A stretch of DNA of 64,000 bases from Ruegeria_B marisflavi (GCF_025673445.1 NZ_JAOVQN010000014.1:69594-133593); one strand, 5' to 3'. Shown: positions 44,400-53,638, counted from the stretch's first letter. Numbers and translations: made by a program. Notes: a model not told the origin generated them from the sequence alone.

Positions 44400-46847
44400 A
44401 TGACTGAACTTCCCTCTACTGCCAAGGCAGTCATCATCGGCGGCGGCATCATCGGCTGCTCCACTGCCTACCACCTGGCCAAGCTGGGCTGGACCGACAC
44501 CGTTCTGCTGGAGCGGAAGAAGCTGACCTCAGGCACCACCTTCCACGCCGCAGGGCTGGTCGGGCAACTGCGCTCTAACGCCAATATCACCCAGCTGCTG
44601 GGTTATTCGGTCGATCTCTACAACAAGATCGAAGAGGAAACCGGCCTTGGCACCGGATGGAAGATGAACGGCGGCCTAAGGCTGGCGTGCAACGAGGAAC
44701 GCTGGACAGAGGTCAAGCGCCAGGCCACCACCGCGCATTCCTTTGGTCTGGAGATGGAGCTGCTGACCCCGAAAGAGGCACAGGAGCTGTGGCCGCTAAT
44801 GGATATCTCCGACGTCATAGGTGCTGCCTTCATGCCAACCGACGGCCAGGCCAACCCCTCCGACATCACCCAGGCGCTGGCCAAAGGCGCGCGGATGGCC
44901 GGGGCCAGGATCTTCGAGGACACCAAGGTCACCGATATCGAGATCGAAAACGGCAAGATCCGCGCCGTGATCACCGCACATGGCCGCATCGAATGCGAGA
45001 AGGTGATCTGCTGCGCCGGCCAGTGGACCCGCACCTTCGCCAAGCGGTTTGGCGTCAACGTGCCGCTGGTGCCGATGGAGCACCAGTATATGGTCACCGA
45101 GCCGTTCGAGGGCGTCCCCTCGGGCCTGCCCACCCTGCGCGACCCGGACCGGCTGACCTACTACAAGGAGGAAGTCGGCGGGTTGGTGATGGGCGGCTAT
45201 GAGCCGAACCCGATCCCCTGGGCCAAGGACGGCATTCCGCAGGGCTTCCACTACACGCTGCTGGACAGCAACTTCGACCACTTCGAGCAGCTGATGGAAC
45301 AGGCGCTTGGCCGTGTCCCGGCGTTGGAGCATGCCGGCATCAAGACCCTGACCAACGGGCCGGAAAGCTTCACCCCCGACGGCAACTTCATCATCGGCGA
45401 GGCGCCGGAACTGCGGAACTTCTATGTCGGCGCGGGCTTCAACGCGTTTGGCATCGCCGCGGGCGGCGGCGCAGGCATGGCGCTGGCGGAATGGGTGAAG
45501 AACGGCGAGCCGCCTTTTGATCTCTGGTCTGCTGACATCCGCCGCTTCGGGCGGCCGCATTTCGACACCGACTGGGTCCGCACCCGCACCGTTGAGGCTT
45601 ACGGCAAGCATTACACCATGGCCTGGCCGCATGAGGAGCACGACAGCGGCCGCCCCTGCCGCAAGTCGCCGCTTTACGACACGCTGAAAAGCCAGGGCGC
45701 CTGCTTCGGCGAGAAACTCGGCTGGGAACGCCCGAACTGGTTTGCCGATGCCGCCCGGGGCGAGACGCCCAAAGACGTCTACAGCTTCGGCCGCCAGAAC
45801 TGGTTCGACGCAGTGGGCCGCGAGCACAAGGCAGCGCGCGAGGCGGCGGCGCTGTACGACCAGACATCCTTTGCCAAATTCGCGTTGAAAGGCCCGGATG
45901 CGCTGGCCGCGATGAACTGGATCTGCGCCAATGACGTAAACAAGCCGGTGGGATCGCTGATTTACACCCAGATGCTGAATGACAAGGGCGGCATCGAATG
46001 CGATCTCACGGTGGGCCGTGTCGCACATGACGAGTTCTACATCGTCACCGGCACCGGCTATGCCACCCATGACTTCGACTGGATCCGTCGCAATATCCCC
46101 GACGGGATGAACTGCCAGCTGTTCGATATCACGTCCTCCAACGCGGTACTGTCGCTGATGGGGCCGAAAGCACGCGGCATCCTCGCCGCTGTCACCCGCG
46201 ACGATGTCTCCAACGACGGTTTCAAGTTCGGCACCATCCGCACTATCGGCATCGCCGGCTGCCCGGTGCAGGCGCTTCGCGTCACTTACGTGGGTGAGCT
46301 GGGCTGGGAACTGCACCTGCCGGTGGAGTACGCCCAGACCGTCTATGCCGCGCTGATGGAGGCAGGCAAACCGCACGGGCTGGTCAATGCCGGCTACCGC
46401 TCGATCGAATCCCTGCGTCTGGAAAAAGGCTACCGCGCCTGGGGCTCGGATATCGGCCCCGACCACACCCCGTTCGAGGCCGGGCTTGGCTGGGCGGTGA
46501 AGCTCAGGAAGGACATCCCCTTCAAGGGCCGCGCCGCCGCCCAAGCGCAGAAGGCGGATGGCGTGAAGAAGATGCTCGCCTGTTTCACCACCGATCCCGG
46601 CGTGGTGCTCCTGGGTCGGGAAACCATCTACCGCAACGGCAAACGCGTCGGCTGGCTGACTTCGGGCGGCTATGGCCACACCGTCGGGCAGTCCATCGGC
46701 TACGGCTACATCCGCAATCCCGAAGGCGTGGATGCCGACTATGTGCTGACCGGGGACTACGAGCTGGAGGTCGCCACCGAACGCGTCCCCTGCAAGGTGC
46801 AGCTCAGCCCGCTCTACGACCCGTCGATGAGCCGGGTAAAGGTCTGA
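44400..46847 (+). CDS. Dimethylglycine/sarcosine dehydrogenase-like FAD-GcvT fusion A
   Basis: An 815-residue fusion. Residues 1 to ~390 are a DAO-type flavin domain: VIIGGGIIGCSTAYHLAKLG and FHAAGLVGQLRS, in which His49 is at the position that binds FAD covalently in dimethylglycine dehydrogenase. An FAO_M linker (GRPHFDTDWVRTRTVEAYGKHYTMAWPHEE) and a GcvT aminomethyltransferase domain (from about residue 430: REAAALYDQTSFAKFALKG, YVGELGWELHLPVEYAQ, YRAWGSDIGPDHTPFEAGLGWAV) follow. Such enzymes demethylate N-methyl groups oxidatively and pass the C1 unit to tetrahydrofolate. Substrate unknown. It is the last gene in the operon with the ABC transporter and kinase; a paralogue lies at 55403. 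Confidence 0.88.
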   Translation: MTELPSTAKAVIIGGGIIGCSTAYHLAKLGWTDTVLLERKKLTSGTTFHAAGLVGQLRSNANITQLLGYSVDLYNKIEEETGLGTGWKMNGGLRLACNEERWTEVKRQATTAHSFGLEMELLTPKEAQELWPLMDISDVIGAAFMPTDGQANPSDITQALAKGARMAGARIFEDTKVTDIEIENGKIRAVITAHGRIECEKVICCAGQWTRTFAKRFGVNVPLVPMEHQYMVTEPFEGVPSGLPTLRDPDRLTYYKEEVGGLVMGGYEPNPIPWAKDGIPQGFHYTLLDSNFDHFEQLMEQALGRVPALEHAGIKTLTNGPESFTPDGNFIIGEAPELRNFYVGAGFNAFGIAAGGGAGMALAEWVKNGEPPFDLWSADIRRFGRPHFDTDWVRTRTVEAYGKHYTMAWPHEEHDSGRPCRKSPLYDTLKSQGACFGEKLGWERPNWFADAARGETPKDVYSFGRQNWFDAVGREHKAAREAAALYDQTSFAKFALKGPDALAAMNWICANDVNKPVGSLIYTQMLNDKGGIECDLTVGRVAHDEFYIVTGTGYATHDFDWIRRNIPDGMNCQLFDITSSNAVLSLMGPKARGILAAVTRDDVSNDGFKFGTIRTIGIAGCPVQALRVTYVGELGWELHLPVEYAQTVYAALMEAGKPHGLVNAGYRSIESLRLEKGYRAWGSDIGPDHTPFEAGLGWAVKLRKDIPFKGRAAAQAQKADGVKKMLACFTTDPGVVLLGRETIYRNGKRVGWLTSGGYGHTVGQSIGYGYIRNPEGVDADYVLTGDYELEVATERVPCKVQLSPLYDPSMSRVKV

Positions 46848-46876
46848 ACCGGCGCTCCTCCATCACCAGGAATACG

Positions 46877-47926
46877 ATGATGCAACACTTGAAACAGAGC
46901 AGCTTCCGCGATCATGCGCTTGTCCGGGGGGCCGCACGGCCCGCCGGCGGCAGGCCAGGTCAATCCGCAAGCGTCGGGCTCTACGTGTTTTCCGGTTTCC
47001 CGATGGAGGAGTACGCACTGTTTGCGGCGGCGCTGCATGAGGTGGGCGAAACCTGCGGCAGCAGCTTGAAAGTTGACGTGCTGTCCAGCAATGGCGGTTT
47101 TGTTCAGGGCAGCTGCAGCGCCGTGGTGCAAACCAGTCCGCTGGCCGATGCTCTGAAAGAGCTGGACTATCTCGTGATTTTCGGCGGCCACAAGTCCAGC
47201 GTCGGCAACAACCAGCATTTCAGAGCGGCCCTGCAGATCCTCCGGCGCAAGGGTTGCCAGGTGGCTGCGGTCGGCGGCGGCGCACTGACGTTGGCAAAGG
47301 CCGGCGTCTTTAAAAGCAGCAGCTGTGCGGTTCACTGGCAAAACCGGGAACAGTTCAGCAGGCTAATGAGCACCCTGACCCCATCGGACCAGGTCTGCAC
47401 GGTCAACGACGGAGACTGGTCGTCCTGCGGCAAAACCGGGTCGCTGGATCTCGCCCTGCACATCGTAGCCGAAGTCTGTGGCAAACCGGCGGCTACACGT
47501 CTGGCACAGACCTTCATCCATACTCGCCTGAGTGACGCCTGCAGCACCCAGAATGGAGAGGTCTTGCACGCAGCTTTGTCCGGTTCAAGCCTGGTCAACA
47601 AGACCATTGCCCTGTTCCAGGATTACCTTGAGCACCCGCTCCCGATGGTGGAAGTCTCGCGCATTCTAGGATCGTCCCCGCGCCGTATCGAACGGCACTT
47701 CAAAAAGCACTGCGGCACTACGCCGTACAGCTACTACCGGCAGATGCGGCTCGACCATGCCCGGAAACTACTGCTGAGAACCAACATGACACTGATTGAA
47801 GTGGCAATCGCGACCGGGTTCTCCTCCGGCGCCAGTTTTGCCTCCGCCTTTCAGCAAATCTACGGCACGACGCCACACGCCCTACGCAAATCCCTCGACG
47901 GTTCAAAGGCTGGCCCAGCAACCTGA
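46877..47926 (+). CDS. GlxA-family AraC-type regulator
   Basis: A 349-residue regulator with an N-terminal DJ-1/PfpI-like domain (VGLYVFSGFPMEEYALFAAALHEV, DYLVIFGGHKSS) and a C-terminal AraC double helix-turn-helix (MVEVSRILGSSPRRIERHFKKHCGTTPYSYYRQMRLDHARKLLLRTNMTLIEVAIATGFSSGASFASAFQQIYGTTP). The usual Cys of the DJ-1 nucleophile elbow is replaced by Gly in VAAVGGGALTLAKAGVF, as expected for sensors rather than enzymes. GlxA-type regulators such as GbdR and CdhR control betaine and carnitine genes. That is consistent with the neighbouring DMGDH-like gene. Confidence 0.88.
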   Translation: MMQHLKQSSFRDHALVRGAARPAGGRPGQSASVGLYVFSGFPMEEYALFAAALHEVGETCGSSLKVDVLSSNGGFVQGSCSAVVQTSPLADALKELDYLVIFGGHKSSVGNNQHFRAALQILRRKGCQVAAVGGGALTLAKAGVFKSSSCAVHWQNREQFSRLMSTLTPSDQVCTVNDGDWSSCGKTGSLDLALHIVAEVCGKPAATRLAQTFIHTRLSDACSTQNGEVLHAALSGSSLVNKTIALFQDYLEHPLPMVEVSRILGSSPRRIERHFKKHCGTTPYSYYRQMRLDHARKLLLRTNMTLIEVAIATGFSSGASFASAFQQIYGTTPHALRKSLDGSKAGPAT

Positions 47927-47948
47927 TCAGATCTCGGAAAACACTCTC

Positions 47949-48749
47949 ATGACCCAGATTTCTTCTTTTTCAGAATCGCCTTCGGCGGAAACGGTCCTGC
48001 GTGACTGCGCAGCCTGGGCCGAAATGTCCGCCGCGACTGCGCTGAGCTTTTTTCGCCAGGGCACTGCTGTCGATTTCAAGGCCGACCTTAGCCCGGTCAC
48101 CCTCGCGGATCAGACTGTAGAGCGGGAGCTGAAGGCAGCTATCACCGCGAAATATCCGGACCACGGAATCTTCGGTGAGGAAACCGGCATCGAGGGCGAC
48201 GGCAAGGTCCATCTCTGGATTATCGACCCAATTGACGGGACCCGTTCCTTCATCTCCGGCCATCCGCTGTTCGGCATGCTGATTGCATTCCTGAACAAAG
48301 GTCAGCTGCAGGCCGGAACCATCAGCATGCCGGCATTGAACGAAGTGTACTGCGGCGGCCTCGGGATTCCGGCCACTTGCAATGGCACGCTCATTCACGT
48401 CTCAGGCCAGCGCGATTTGAACGCAGCGGTCCTCTACATCAACGAGGGGGAAAAGCTGTTGGCGGATCATCCGTCCGTCACGGCCCAGCTGCTCCAGGCG
48501 GGGCAGACCCGGCGGTTCGGATACGATTGCTATCCCCATGCCCTGCTGGCGGCCGGTCATGTCGATGCGGTGATCGACTATGATCTGAAGCCCTATGACT
48601 TCCTGGCTGTGTCAGCGGTCGTCGAAGCGGCAGGGGGCATCATGACGGACTGGCAGGGTAAACGGCTGACGCTGGACTCTGAGGGTGCGGTGATATCCGC
48701 CGCATCGTCGGAACTGCATGCCGTCCTGATTGAGCTGCTGAACAGCTAA
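47949..48749 (+). CDS. Inositol monophosphatase / histidinol-phosphatase-like enzyme
   Basis: A 266-residue member of the IMPase family. Metal-binding motifs are intact: GEETGIEG, WIIDPIDGTRSFISG and the C-terminal DLKPYDFLAVSAVVEAAGGIMTDWQG. It dephosphorylates a small phosphomonoester using magnesium. In this island, beside a choline-kinase-like protein and a HAD phosphatase, the substrate may be a phosphorylated amino alcohol. HisN-type histidinol phosphatase activity is also possible from sequence. It starts 22 bp after the GlxA-type regulator. Confidence 0.85.
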   Translation: MTQISSFSESPSAETVLRDCAAWAEMSAATALSFFRQGTAVDFKADLSPVTLADQTVERELKAAITAKYPDHGIFGEETGIEGDGKVHLWIIDPIDGTRSFISGHPLFGMLIAFLNKGQLQAGTISMPALNEVYCGGLGIPATCNGTLIHVSGQRDLNAAVLYINEGEKLLADHPSVTAQLLQAGQTRRFGYDCYPHALLAAGHVDAVIDYDLKPYDFLAVSAVVEAAGGIMTDWQGKRLTLDSEGAVISAASSELHAVLIELLNS

Positions 48750-48828
48750 TTTGCTTCCTAGCAAATCCCGAAAAGCCATGAATGGGTGCGCCGCCCGTCC
48801 ATAAGTTGTACCGCAAAGGAGGCCGGTA

Positions 48829-49581
48829 ATGACGCTGCAACCTTTCGAAGTCATTAATCCCAATGGCGCAGGGCCTGTTGTGATAATTTGCGAACATGCT
48901 TCTGCGCACATCCCAGCGATCTATGATGGCCTCGGGCTGGCGCCCGATGACCTTAAGAGCCACGCTGCGTGGGACCCAGGTGCCCTGGATCTTTCCCTGA
49001 AACTGTCCAAGGCACTGGATGGGCCGGTTGTTGCATCAGCGGTGTCGCGGCTGGTCTATGACTGCAACCGCCCGCCCGAGGCTCCCAGCGCGATGCCCGC
49101 ACAGTCGGAACTGATCAAGGTGCCCGGAAATACCGGGTTGACGGCAGCAGCACGCCAGGGCCGCACCCAAGCTGTCTACCGGCCCTTCTGCCGCGCTGTC
49201 TCGGATGTGCTGGCCAAACGGGGGCCCGGGACGATTGTGGTGACAGTGCATTCCTTTACCCCGGTCTATTTCGGCAAACCACGAAATGTGGAGCTGGGAC
49301 TGCTGCATGACGAAGACAGCCGTCTGGTGGATCTCATGCTGAATCATGCTGGCAAACTTCCCAACCGGAAGATTGCCCGCAATGAACCCTATGGCCCGGC
49401 CGATGGTGTCACCCATTCGCTTAAACTCCATGCCGTCAGCCGCGGGCTGGCCAACGTGATGATCGAAGTCCGCAATGATCTGCTTGCGACCGAGGAAATG
49501 GCCTCAGAAATGGCTCTCGACATTTTGGCACTGCTGATCCCGGCAGTGAATGAACTCAAGAAGAAGGAAATGGTGGTTTGA
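48829..49581 (+). CDS. N-formylglutamate amidohydrolase family protein
   Basis: A 250-residue HutG2-type N-formylglutamate amidohydrolase family protein. The family start PFEVINPNGAGPVVIICEHASAHIP carries the metal-ligand Glu-His pair, and DPGALDLSLKLSKALDGPVVASAVSRLVYDCNRPP contains the substrate-side Asp-Arg region. TVHSFTPVYFGKPRNVELGLLHDED and NEPYGPADGVTHSLKLHA complete the core. There are no histidine-utilisation genes nearby. The stop overlaps the TTG start of the glutamine-synthetase-like gene, so the substrate may be an N-acyl or gamma-glutamyl compound (inference). Confidence 0.85.
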   Translation: MTLQPFEVINPNGAGPVVIICEHASAHIPAIYDGLGLAPDDLKSHAAWDPGALDLSLKLSKALDGPVVASAVSRLVYDCNRPPEAPSAMPAQSELIKVPGNTGLTAAARQGRTQAVYRPFCRAVSDVLAKRGPGTIVVTVHSFTPVYFGKPRNVELGLLHDEDSRLVDLMLNHAGKLPNRKIARNEPYGPADGVTHSLKLHAVSRGLANVMIEVRNDLLATEEMASEMALDILALLIPAVNELKKKEMVV

Positions 49582-50939
49582 GCGGAATACTGACCTTCGA
49601 CACTCTTAAGGACCAGGTTGCCGATGGCACCGTTGACACCGTGCTGGTCTGCTTTGTGGACATGCAGGGCCGCCTGATGGGCAAGCGCTTCCACGCCAAG
49701 CATTTCGTGAATGGCGCCTGGGAAGAAACCCATTGCTGCAACTATCTGCTGGCGACTGACCTCGCGATGGCGACCCCGGACGGTTATGCCTCGACCAGCT
49801 GGGAGCGGGGTTACGGCGATTATGTGATGAAGCCTGACCTTTCCACCCTGCGCCCTGTCCCGTGGCTGGAGGGCACCGTTATGGTGATGTGCGACGTGCT
49901 GGATCACCATACGCACGAAGAAGTCTCCCACTCCCCCCGCGCGATCCTGAAGAAACAGGTGAACCGCCTGAAAGCGATGGGCTATGACGCGATGTGCGCC
50001 ACCGAGCTGGAGTTCTTCCTGTTCGCCAAAAGCTTTGACCAGATCCGCCGCTCCGGTTTCCGCGATCTGGAGCCGATTTCCGGCTACAACGAGGATTACA
50101 ACATCCTGCAGACCACCCGCGAGGAGCATGTGATGCGCCCCATCCGCAACCACTTGTGGGATGCGGGCCTTCCGATCGAAAATTCCAAGGGCGAGGCGGA
50201 AACCGGCCAGGAGGAGCTGAACATCAAATACGCGGCGGCGATGGACACGGCAGAGTTCCACACCATTGCCAAGCACGCGATCAAGGAGATCGCGGAGCAA
50301 CAGGGCCATGCAGTGACTTTCCTGCCGAAGTGGAGCCACGACAAGGTCGGCTCCTCCTCCCATGTGCATCAGTCGCTGTGGCAGGACGGCAAGCCCGCGT
50401 TCTATAACGAGAGCGACGAACTGGGCATGTCGGCGTTGATGAAGAATTACATGGCCGGCCTCTTGAAATACGCGCCTGATTACACCGCCTTCATGGCACC
50501 CTATATCAACAGCTACAAACGCTTCATGAAGGGCACCTTTGCGCCCACGCGGATCATCTGGTCGGTGGACAACCGCACCGCGGGCTACCGGCTGTGCGGG
50601 GACGGCACCAAGGCCATCCGGGTCGAATGCCGCATTCCGGGCTCCGACATGAACCCCTACCTGGCGATGGCAGGCATGCTGGCCGCCGGTATTGCGGGCA
50701 TTGAAGAAAGCCTGGAGCTGCAAGCCCCGACCAGGGGCGATGTCTACCAGGGCGATACCGGTAAGATCCCGGGCACCCTGCGGGACGCGGCAGCAGCGCT
50801 GAAAGGTTCGGAGATGCTCCGCAAAGCCCTTGGCGATGACGTGGTGGATCACTACGTCCGCGCGGCGGAAGTGGAGATCGAGGATTTCGACCGGGTGGTC
50901 ACCGACTACGAGATCGCCCGTGGGTTCGAGCGGGCCTGA
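49578..50939 (+). CDS. Glutamine-synthetase-family ligase (gamma-glutamyl-amine synthetase-like)
   Basis: A 453-residue GS-fold ligase. The N-terminal beta-grasp domain (VDTVLVCFVDMQGRLMGKRFHAKHF) is followed by the catalytic domain with metal-binding ATELEFFLF, GEAETGQEELNIKYAAAMDTA, the ATP-region HAVTFLPKWSHDKVGSSSHVHQSLW, and NRTAGYRLCGDGTKAIRVECRIPGSDMNPYLAMAGMLAAG. It is more like PuuA, GlnA4 or GmaS enzymes, which glutamylate amines, than housekeeping GlnA. The start is a TTG overlapping the previous stop (TTGA), with GGAAA as ribosome site; no conserved ATG lies nearby. Its position next to aldehyde and alcohol dehydrogenases suggests a gamma-glutamylated amine pathway (inference). 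Confidence 0.82.
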   Translation: MSGILTFDTLKDQVADGTVDTVLVCFVDMQGRLMGKRFHAKHFVNGAWEETHCCNYLLATDLAMATPDGYASTSWERGYGDYVMKPDLSTLRPVPWLEGTVMVMCDVLDHHTHEEVSHSPRAILKKQVNRLKAMGYDAMCATELEFFLFAKSFDQIRRSGFRDLEPISGYNEDYNILQTTREEHVMRPIRNHLWDAGLPIENSKGEAETGQEELNIKYAAAMDTAEFHTIAKHAIKEIAEQQGHAVTFLPKWSHDKVGSSSHVHQSLWQDGKPAFYNESDELGMSALMKNYMAGLLKYAPDYTAFMAPYINSYKRFMKGTFAPTRIIWSVDNRTAGYRLCGDGTKAIRVECRIPGSDMNPYLAMAGMLAAGIAGIEESLELQAPTRGDVYQGDTGKIPGTLRDAAAALKGSEMLRKALGDDVVDHYVRAAEVEIEDFDRVVTDYEIARGFERA

Positions 50940-50949
50940 CACCGGAGAA

Positions 50950-50998
50950 CGCCGGGGGCCAGCCCCCGGACCCCCGAAGTATTTTCGGAAAGATGAAG
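50950..50998. repeat. Intergenic palindromic repeat with AGTATTT motif, copy 2
   Basis: GCCGGGGGCCAGCCCCCGGA forms a hairpin and is followed by CCCCCGAAGTATTTTCGGAAAG and ATGAAG. It matches the layout of the element at 13367-13428 (GC stem, CCCCCGRAGTATTT, purine-rich tail). It lies between the GS-like and aldehyde dehydrogenase genes on the same strand. Confidence 0.5.
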
Positions 50999-51032
50999 AG
51001 GGCTTTGCCCTTTCTGAATGGAGTGAATGGCA

Positions 51033-52415
51033 ATGAGCCAGGTATTGAAATGCATCTCGCCAATCGACGGATCGGTCTTTGCAGAGCGCGCGGTGCTGTC
51101 GCGCGAGGACGCCCTTGCGGCGGCAGAACGGGCGCGGACGGCGCAAGCGGCCTGGGCGGCCCGGCCGCTGCAGGAACGCATTGATCTGGTGATGGCGGGC
51201 GTGGCTGCCGTCGGCGCGATGAACGAGGAGATCGTGCCGGAGCTGGCGCATATGATGGGCCGCCCGGTACGCTATGGCGGCGAGTTTGGCGGCTTCAATG
51301 AGCGCGCAGGCCATATGGCGAAGATCGCTGCAGAGTCGCTGGCGGATATCGAGGTCGGCGAGGATGCTACTTTCAAACGCTACATTAAGCGTATACCGCA
51401 CGGGGTGGTCTTTGTGGTGGCGCCCTGGAACTACCCCTATATGACCGCGATCAACACCGTAGCCCCTGCCCTGATTGCCGGCAATACCGTGGTGCTGAAG
51501 CACGCGACCCAGACCCTGCTGGTGGGTGAGCGGATGGCGCAGGCCTTCCATTCCGCAGGCATCCCTGAGGACGTGTTCCAGAATGTCTTTCTGGACCATG
51601 ACACCACGTCGGAGCTAATTGCCCGAAAAGCGTTCAACTTCGTGAACTTCACCGGTTCGGTAGGCGGCGGCCAGGCGATGGAGCGCGCGGCAGCCGGCAC
51701 CTTCACTGGCGTCGGCACCGAGCTGGGCGGCAAGGATCCGGGCTATGTGATGGAAGACGCCAACCTGGACGCGGCGGTCGACACGCTGATTGACGGCGCC
51801 ATGTTCAACTCCGGTCAGTGCTGCTGCGGCATCGAGCGGATATACGTGCATGAAAGCCTGTTTGACGCCTTCCTCGAGAAGGCGGTTGCCATCGTGAAGA
51901 GCTACAAGCTGGGCAACCCGCTGAATGCGGAGACCACCATCGGCCCGATGGCCAATGTGCGCTTTGCCAATGAAGTGCGCGGCCAGATTGCCGAGGCGGT
52001 TGAGGCCGGTGCAGTGGCCCATATCGGCACCTTTGCCGAGGATGACGGCGGTGCCTATCTGACACCGCAGATCCTGACCAATGTCACCCACGGTATGCGG
52101 GTGATGCGCGAGGAAAGCTTTGGCCCCGTCGTCGGCATCATGAAGGTGTCCTCTGACGAAGAGGCCATCGCTCTGATGAACGACAGCGACTTCGGCCTGA
52201 CCGCCTCGCTCTGGACTGTTGACGTGGAGCGGGCGCAAGCCGTGGGCGATCAAATCGAGACCGGCACCGTCTTCATGAACCGCGCCGATTACCTGGATCC
52301 GGGCCTCTGCTGGACCGGCTGCAAGGACACCGGCCGCGGCGGCGGCCTGTCGGTCATCGGTTATCACAATCTAACCCGTCCGAAATCCTATCACCTGAAG
52401 AAGGTGACCGGCTAA
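51033..52415 (+). CDS. NAD(P)-dependent aldehyde dehydrogenase
   Basis: A 460-residue ALDH-superfamily enzyme. Its cofactor region is VVAPWNYPYMTAINTVAPALIAGNTVVLKHA, the Glu general base is in GTELGGKDPGYV, and the catalytic Cys is in FNSGQCCCGIERIYV. The late ESFGPVVGIMKV and GLTASLWT motifs are intact. It is shorter than the ~490-residue betaine aldehyde dehydrogenases and resembles succinate-semialdehyde-type ALDHs. The ATG at 51033 is 7 nt from GGAGTG; another ATG at 51027 is too close to it. It would oxidise an aldehyde made by the alcohol dehydrogenase encoded next, perhaps on a gamma-glutamyl carrier (inference). Confidence 0.88.
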   Translation: MSQVLKCISPIDGSVFAERAVLSREDALAAAERARTAQAAWAARPLQERIDLVMAGVAAVGAMNEEIVPELAHMMGRPVRYGGEFGGFNERAGHMAKIAAESLADIEVGEDATFKRYIKRIPHGVVFVVAPWNYPYMTAINTVAPALIAGNTVVLKHATQTLLVGERMAQAFHSAGIPEDVFQNVFLDHDTTSELIARKAFNFVNFTGSVGGGQAMERAAAGTFTGVGTELGGKDPGYVMEDANLDAAVDTLIDGAMFNSGQCCCGIERIYVHESLFDAFLEKAVAIVKSYKLGNPLNAETTIGPMANVRFANEVRGQIAEAVEAGAVAHIGTFAEDDGGAYLTPQILTNVTHGMRVMREESFGPVVGIMKVSSDEEAIALMNDSDFGLTASLWTVDVERAQAVGDQIETGTVFMNRADYLDPGLCWTGCKDTGRGGGLSVIGYHNLTRPKSYHLKKVTG

Positions 52416-52419
52416 GGGC

Positions 52420-52455
52420 GGCCCGCCCGCCCCATTTCTCCTCCCGGGGCGGGCC
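52420..52455 (+). promoter_or_regulatory. Intercistronic GC hairpin before the alcohol dehydrogenase
   Basis: GGCCCGCCC at 52420-52428 can pair with GGGCGGGCC at 52447-52455 with an 18-nt loop. No T-run follows, so an mRNA-processing or stabilising role is more likely than termination. Confidence 0.45.
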
Positions 52456-52477
52456 ACTTGCATCAAAGGAACACAAC

Positions 52478-53623
52478 ATGTCTCTCGTTGGAAACTGGTC
52501 CTACCCGACCGCAATCAAGTTCGGCGCAGGCCGGATCAAGGAACTGGCGGATGACTGCGCGGCCGCGGGCATCAAGCGCCCGCTGCTGGTCACCGACAAG
52601 GGCCTGGCCGATCTGCCGGTGACCCAATCAACCCTGGACATCATGGAGGCTGCGGGCCTCGGCCGCGGCATGTTCTCCGAGGTCGATCCGAACCCGAATG
52701 AGAAGAACCTGGACGCCGGCGTCGCTGCCTACAAGGCCGGCGGCCATGACGGGGTGATCGCCTTTGGCGGCGGCTCAGGCCTGGACCTGGGCAAGATGGT
52801 CGCCTTCATGGCGGGCCAGACGCGCCCGGTCTGGGATTTTGAGGATATCGGCGACTGGTGGACCCGCGCCGACGCCGATGCCATCGCGCCGGTCATCGCC
52901 GTGCCGACCACCGCAGGCACGGGTTCCGAAGTCGGCCGCGCCTCGGTGATCACCGACAGCGTCACCCATCAGAAGAAGATCATCTTCCACCCCAAGGTGC
53001 TGCCTGCAGTGGTGATCTGCGATCCTGAGCTGACCGTCGGCATGCCCAAGTTCATCACCGCTGGCACCGGGTTGGATGCCTTTGCCCATTGCGTCGAGGC
53101 GTTCTCCTCGCCGCACTACCACCCGATGTCCCAAGGCATCGCGCTGGAAGGCATGCGGCTGGTCAAGGACTACCTGCCGCGCGCCTATGCCGAGGGCACC
53201 GATATCGAGGCCCGCGCCCAGATGATGTCGGCGGCTGCAATGGGCGCCACTGCCTTCCAGAAGGGCCTCGGTGCGATCCACGCGATGAGCCATCCGATCG
53301 GCGCGCATTTCAACACCCACCACGGCACTACCAATGCGGTCTGCATGCCCAGCGTGCTGGAGTTCAATGCCTCTGCGATTGCCGACCGTTTCAACATGGC
53401 CGCGGCTTACTTGGGCATTGAGGGCGGCTTCGACGGTTTCCGCAGCTTCGTGCAGGAATTGAACGACTCCCTGGGCATCCCGCGCGGACTGTCCGACCTG
53501 GGCGTCACCGAGGCGGCGGTTCCCGAACTGGTCAAGGGCGCCATCATTGACCCCTCATGCGGCGGCAACCCCATTGAGCTGACCGAGGAGAACCTCGCCC
53601 AGTTGTTTAAGGCCGCGATGTAG
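52478..53623 (+). CDS. Iron-containing (group III) alcohol dehydrogenase
   Basis: A 381-residue metal-dependent alcohol dehydrogenase of the iron-activated family. The NAD-binding GGGSGLDLGKMVAF, the PTTAGTGSEVGRASVI segment, and the metal-site motifs TGLDAFAHCVEAFSS and AIHAMSHPIGAHFNTHHGTTNAV are all present. Length is normal. It follows the ALDH by 62 bp and ends at a strong terminator, closing the plus-strand island. Family members oxidise primary alcohols, including amino alcohols and short diols; the substrate here is unknown. Confidence 0.9.
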   Translation: MSLVGNWSYPTAIKFGAGRIKELADDCAAAGIKRPLLVTDKGLADLPVTQSTLDIMEAAGLGRGMFSEVDPNPNEKNLDAGVAAYKAGGHDGVIAFGGGSGLDLGKMVAFMAGQTRPVWDFEDIGDWWTRADADAIAPVIAVPTTAGTGSEVGRASVITDSVTHQKKIIFHPKVLPAVVICDPELTVGMPKFITAGTGLDAFAHCVEAFSSPHYHPMSQGIALEGMRLVKDYLPRAYAEGTDIEARAQMMSAAAMGATAFQKGLGAIHAMSHPIGAHFNTHHGTTNAVCMPSVLEFNASAIADRFNMAAAYLGIEGGFDGFRSFVQELNDSLGIPRGLSDLGVTEAAVPELVKGAIIDPSCGGNPIELTEENLAQLFKAAM

Positions 53624-53638
53624 AATTTCCCCCGACTT

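Noticed and set aside
39422..46847. Calling module A the standard choline-to-glycine betaine pathway (betT/betA/betB-like).
   Set aside because: No BetA-type choline dehydrogenase or BetI is present, and the kinase and DeoR regulator do not belong to that pathway.
48829..49581. Assigning the amidohydrolase to histidine utilisation (hutG).
   Set aside because: No hutH, hutU or hutI is in the window, and the gene is coupled to a GS-like ligase instead.
49389..51599. A ~740-codon minus-strand frame opposite the GS-like and aldehyde dehydrogenase genes.
   Set aside because: It spans two unrelated sense genes and their intergenic repeat, so it is a compositional shadow.
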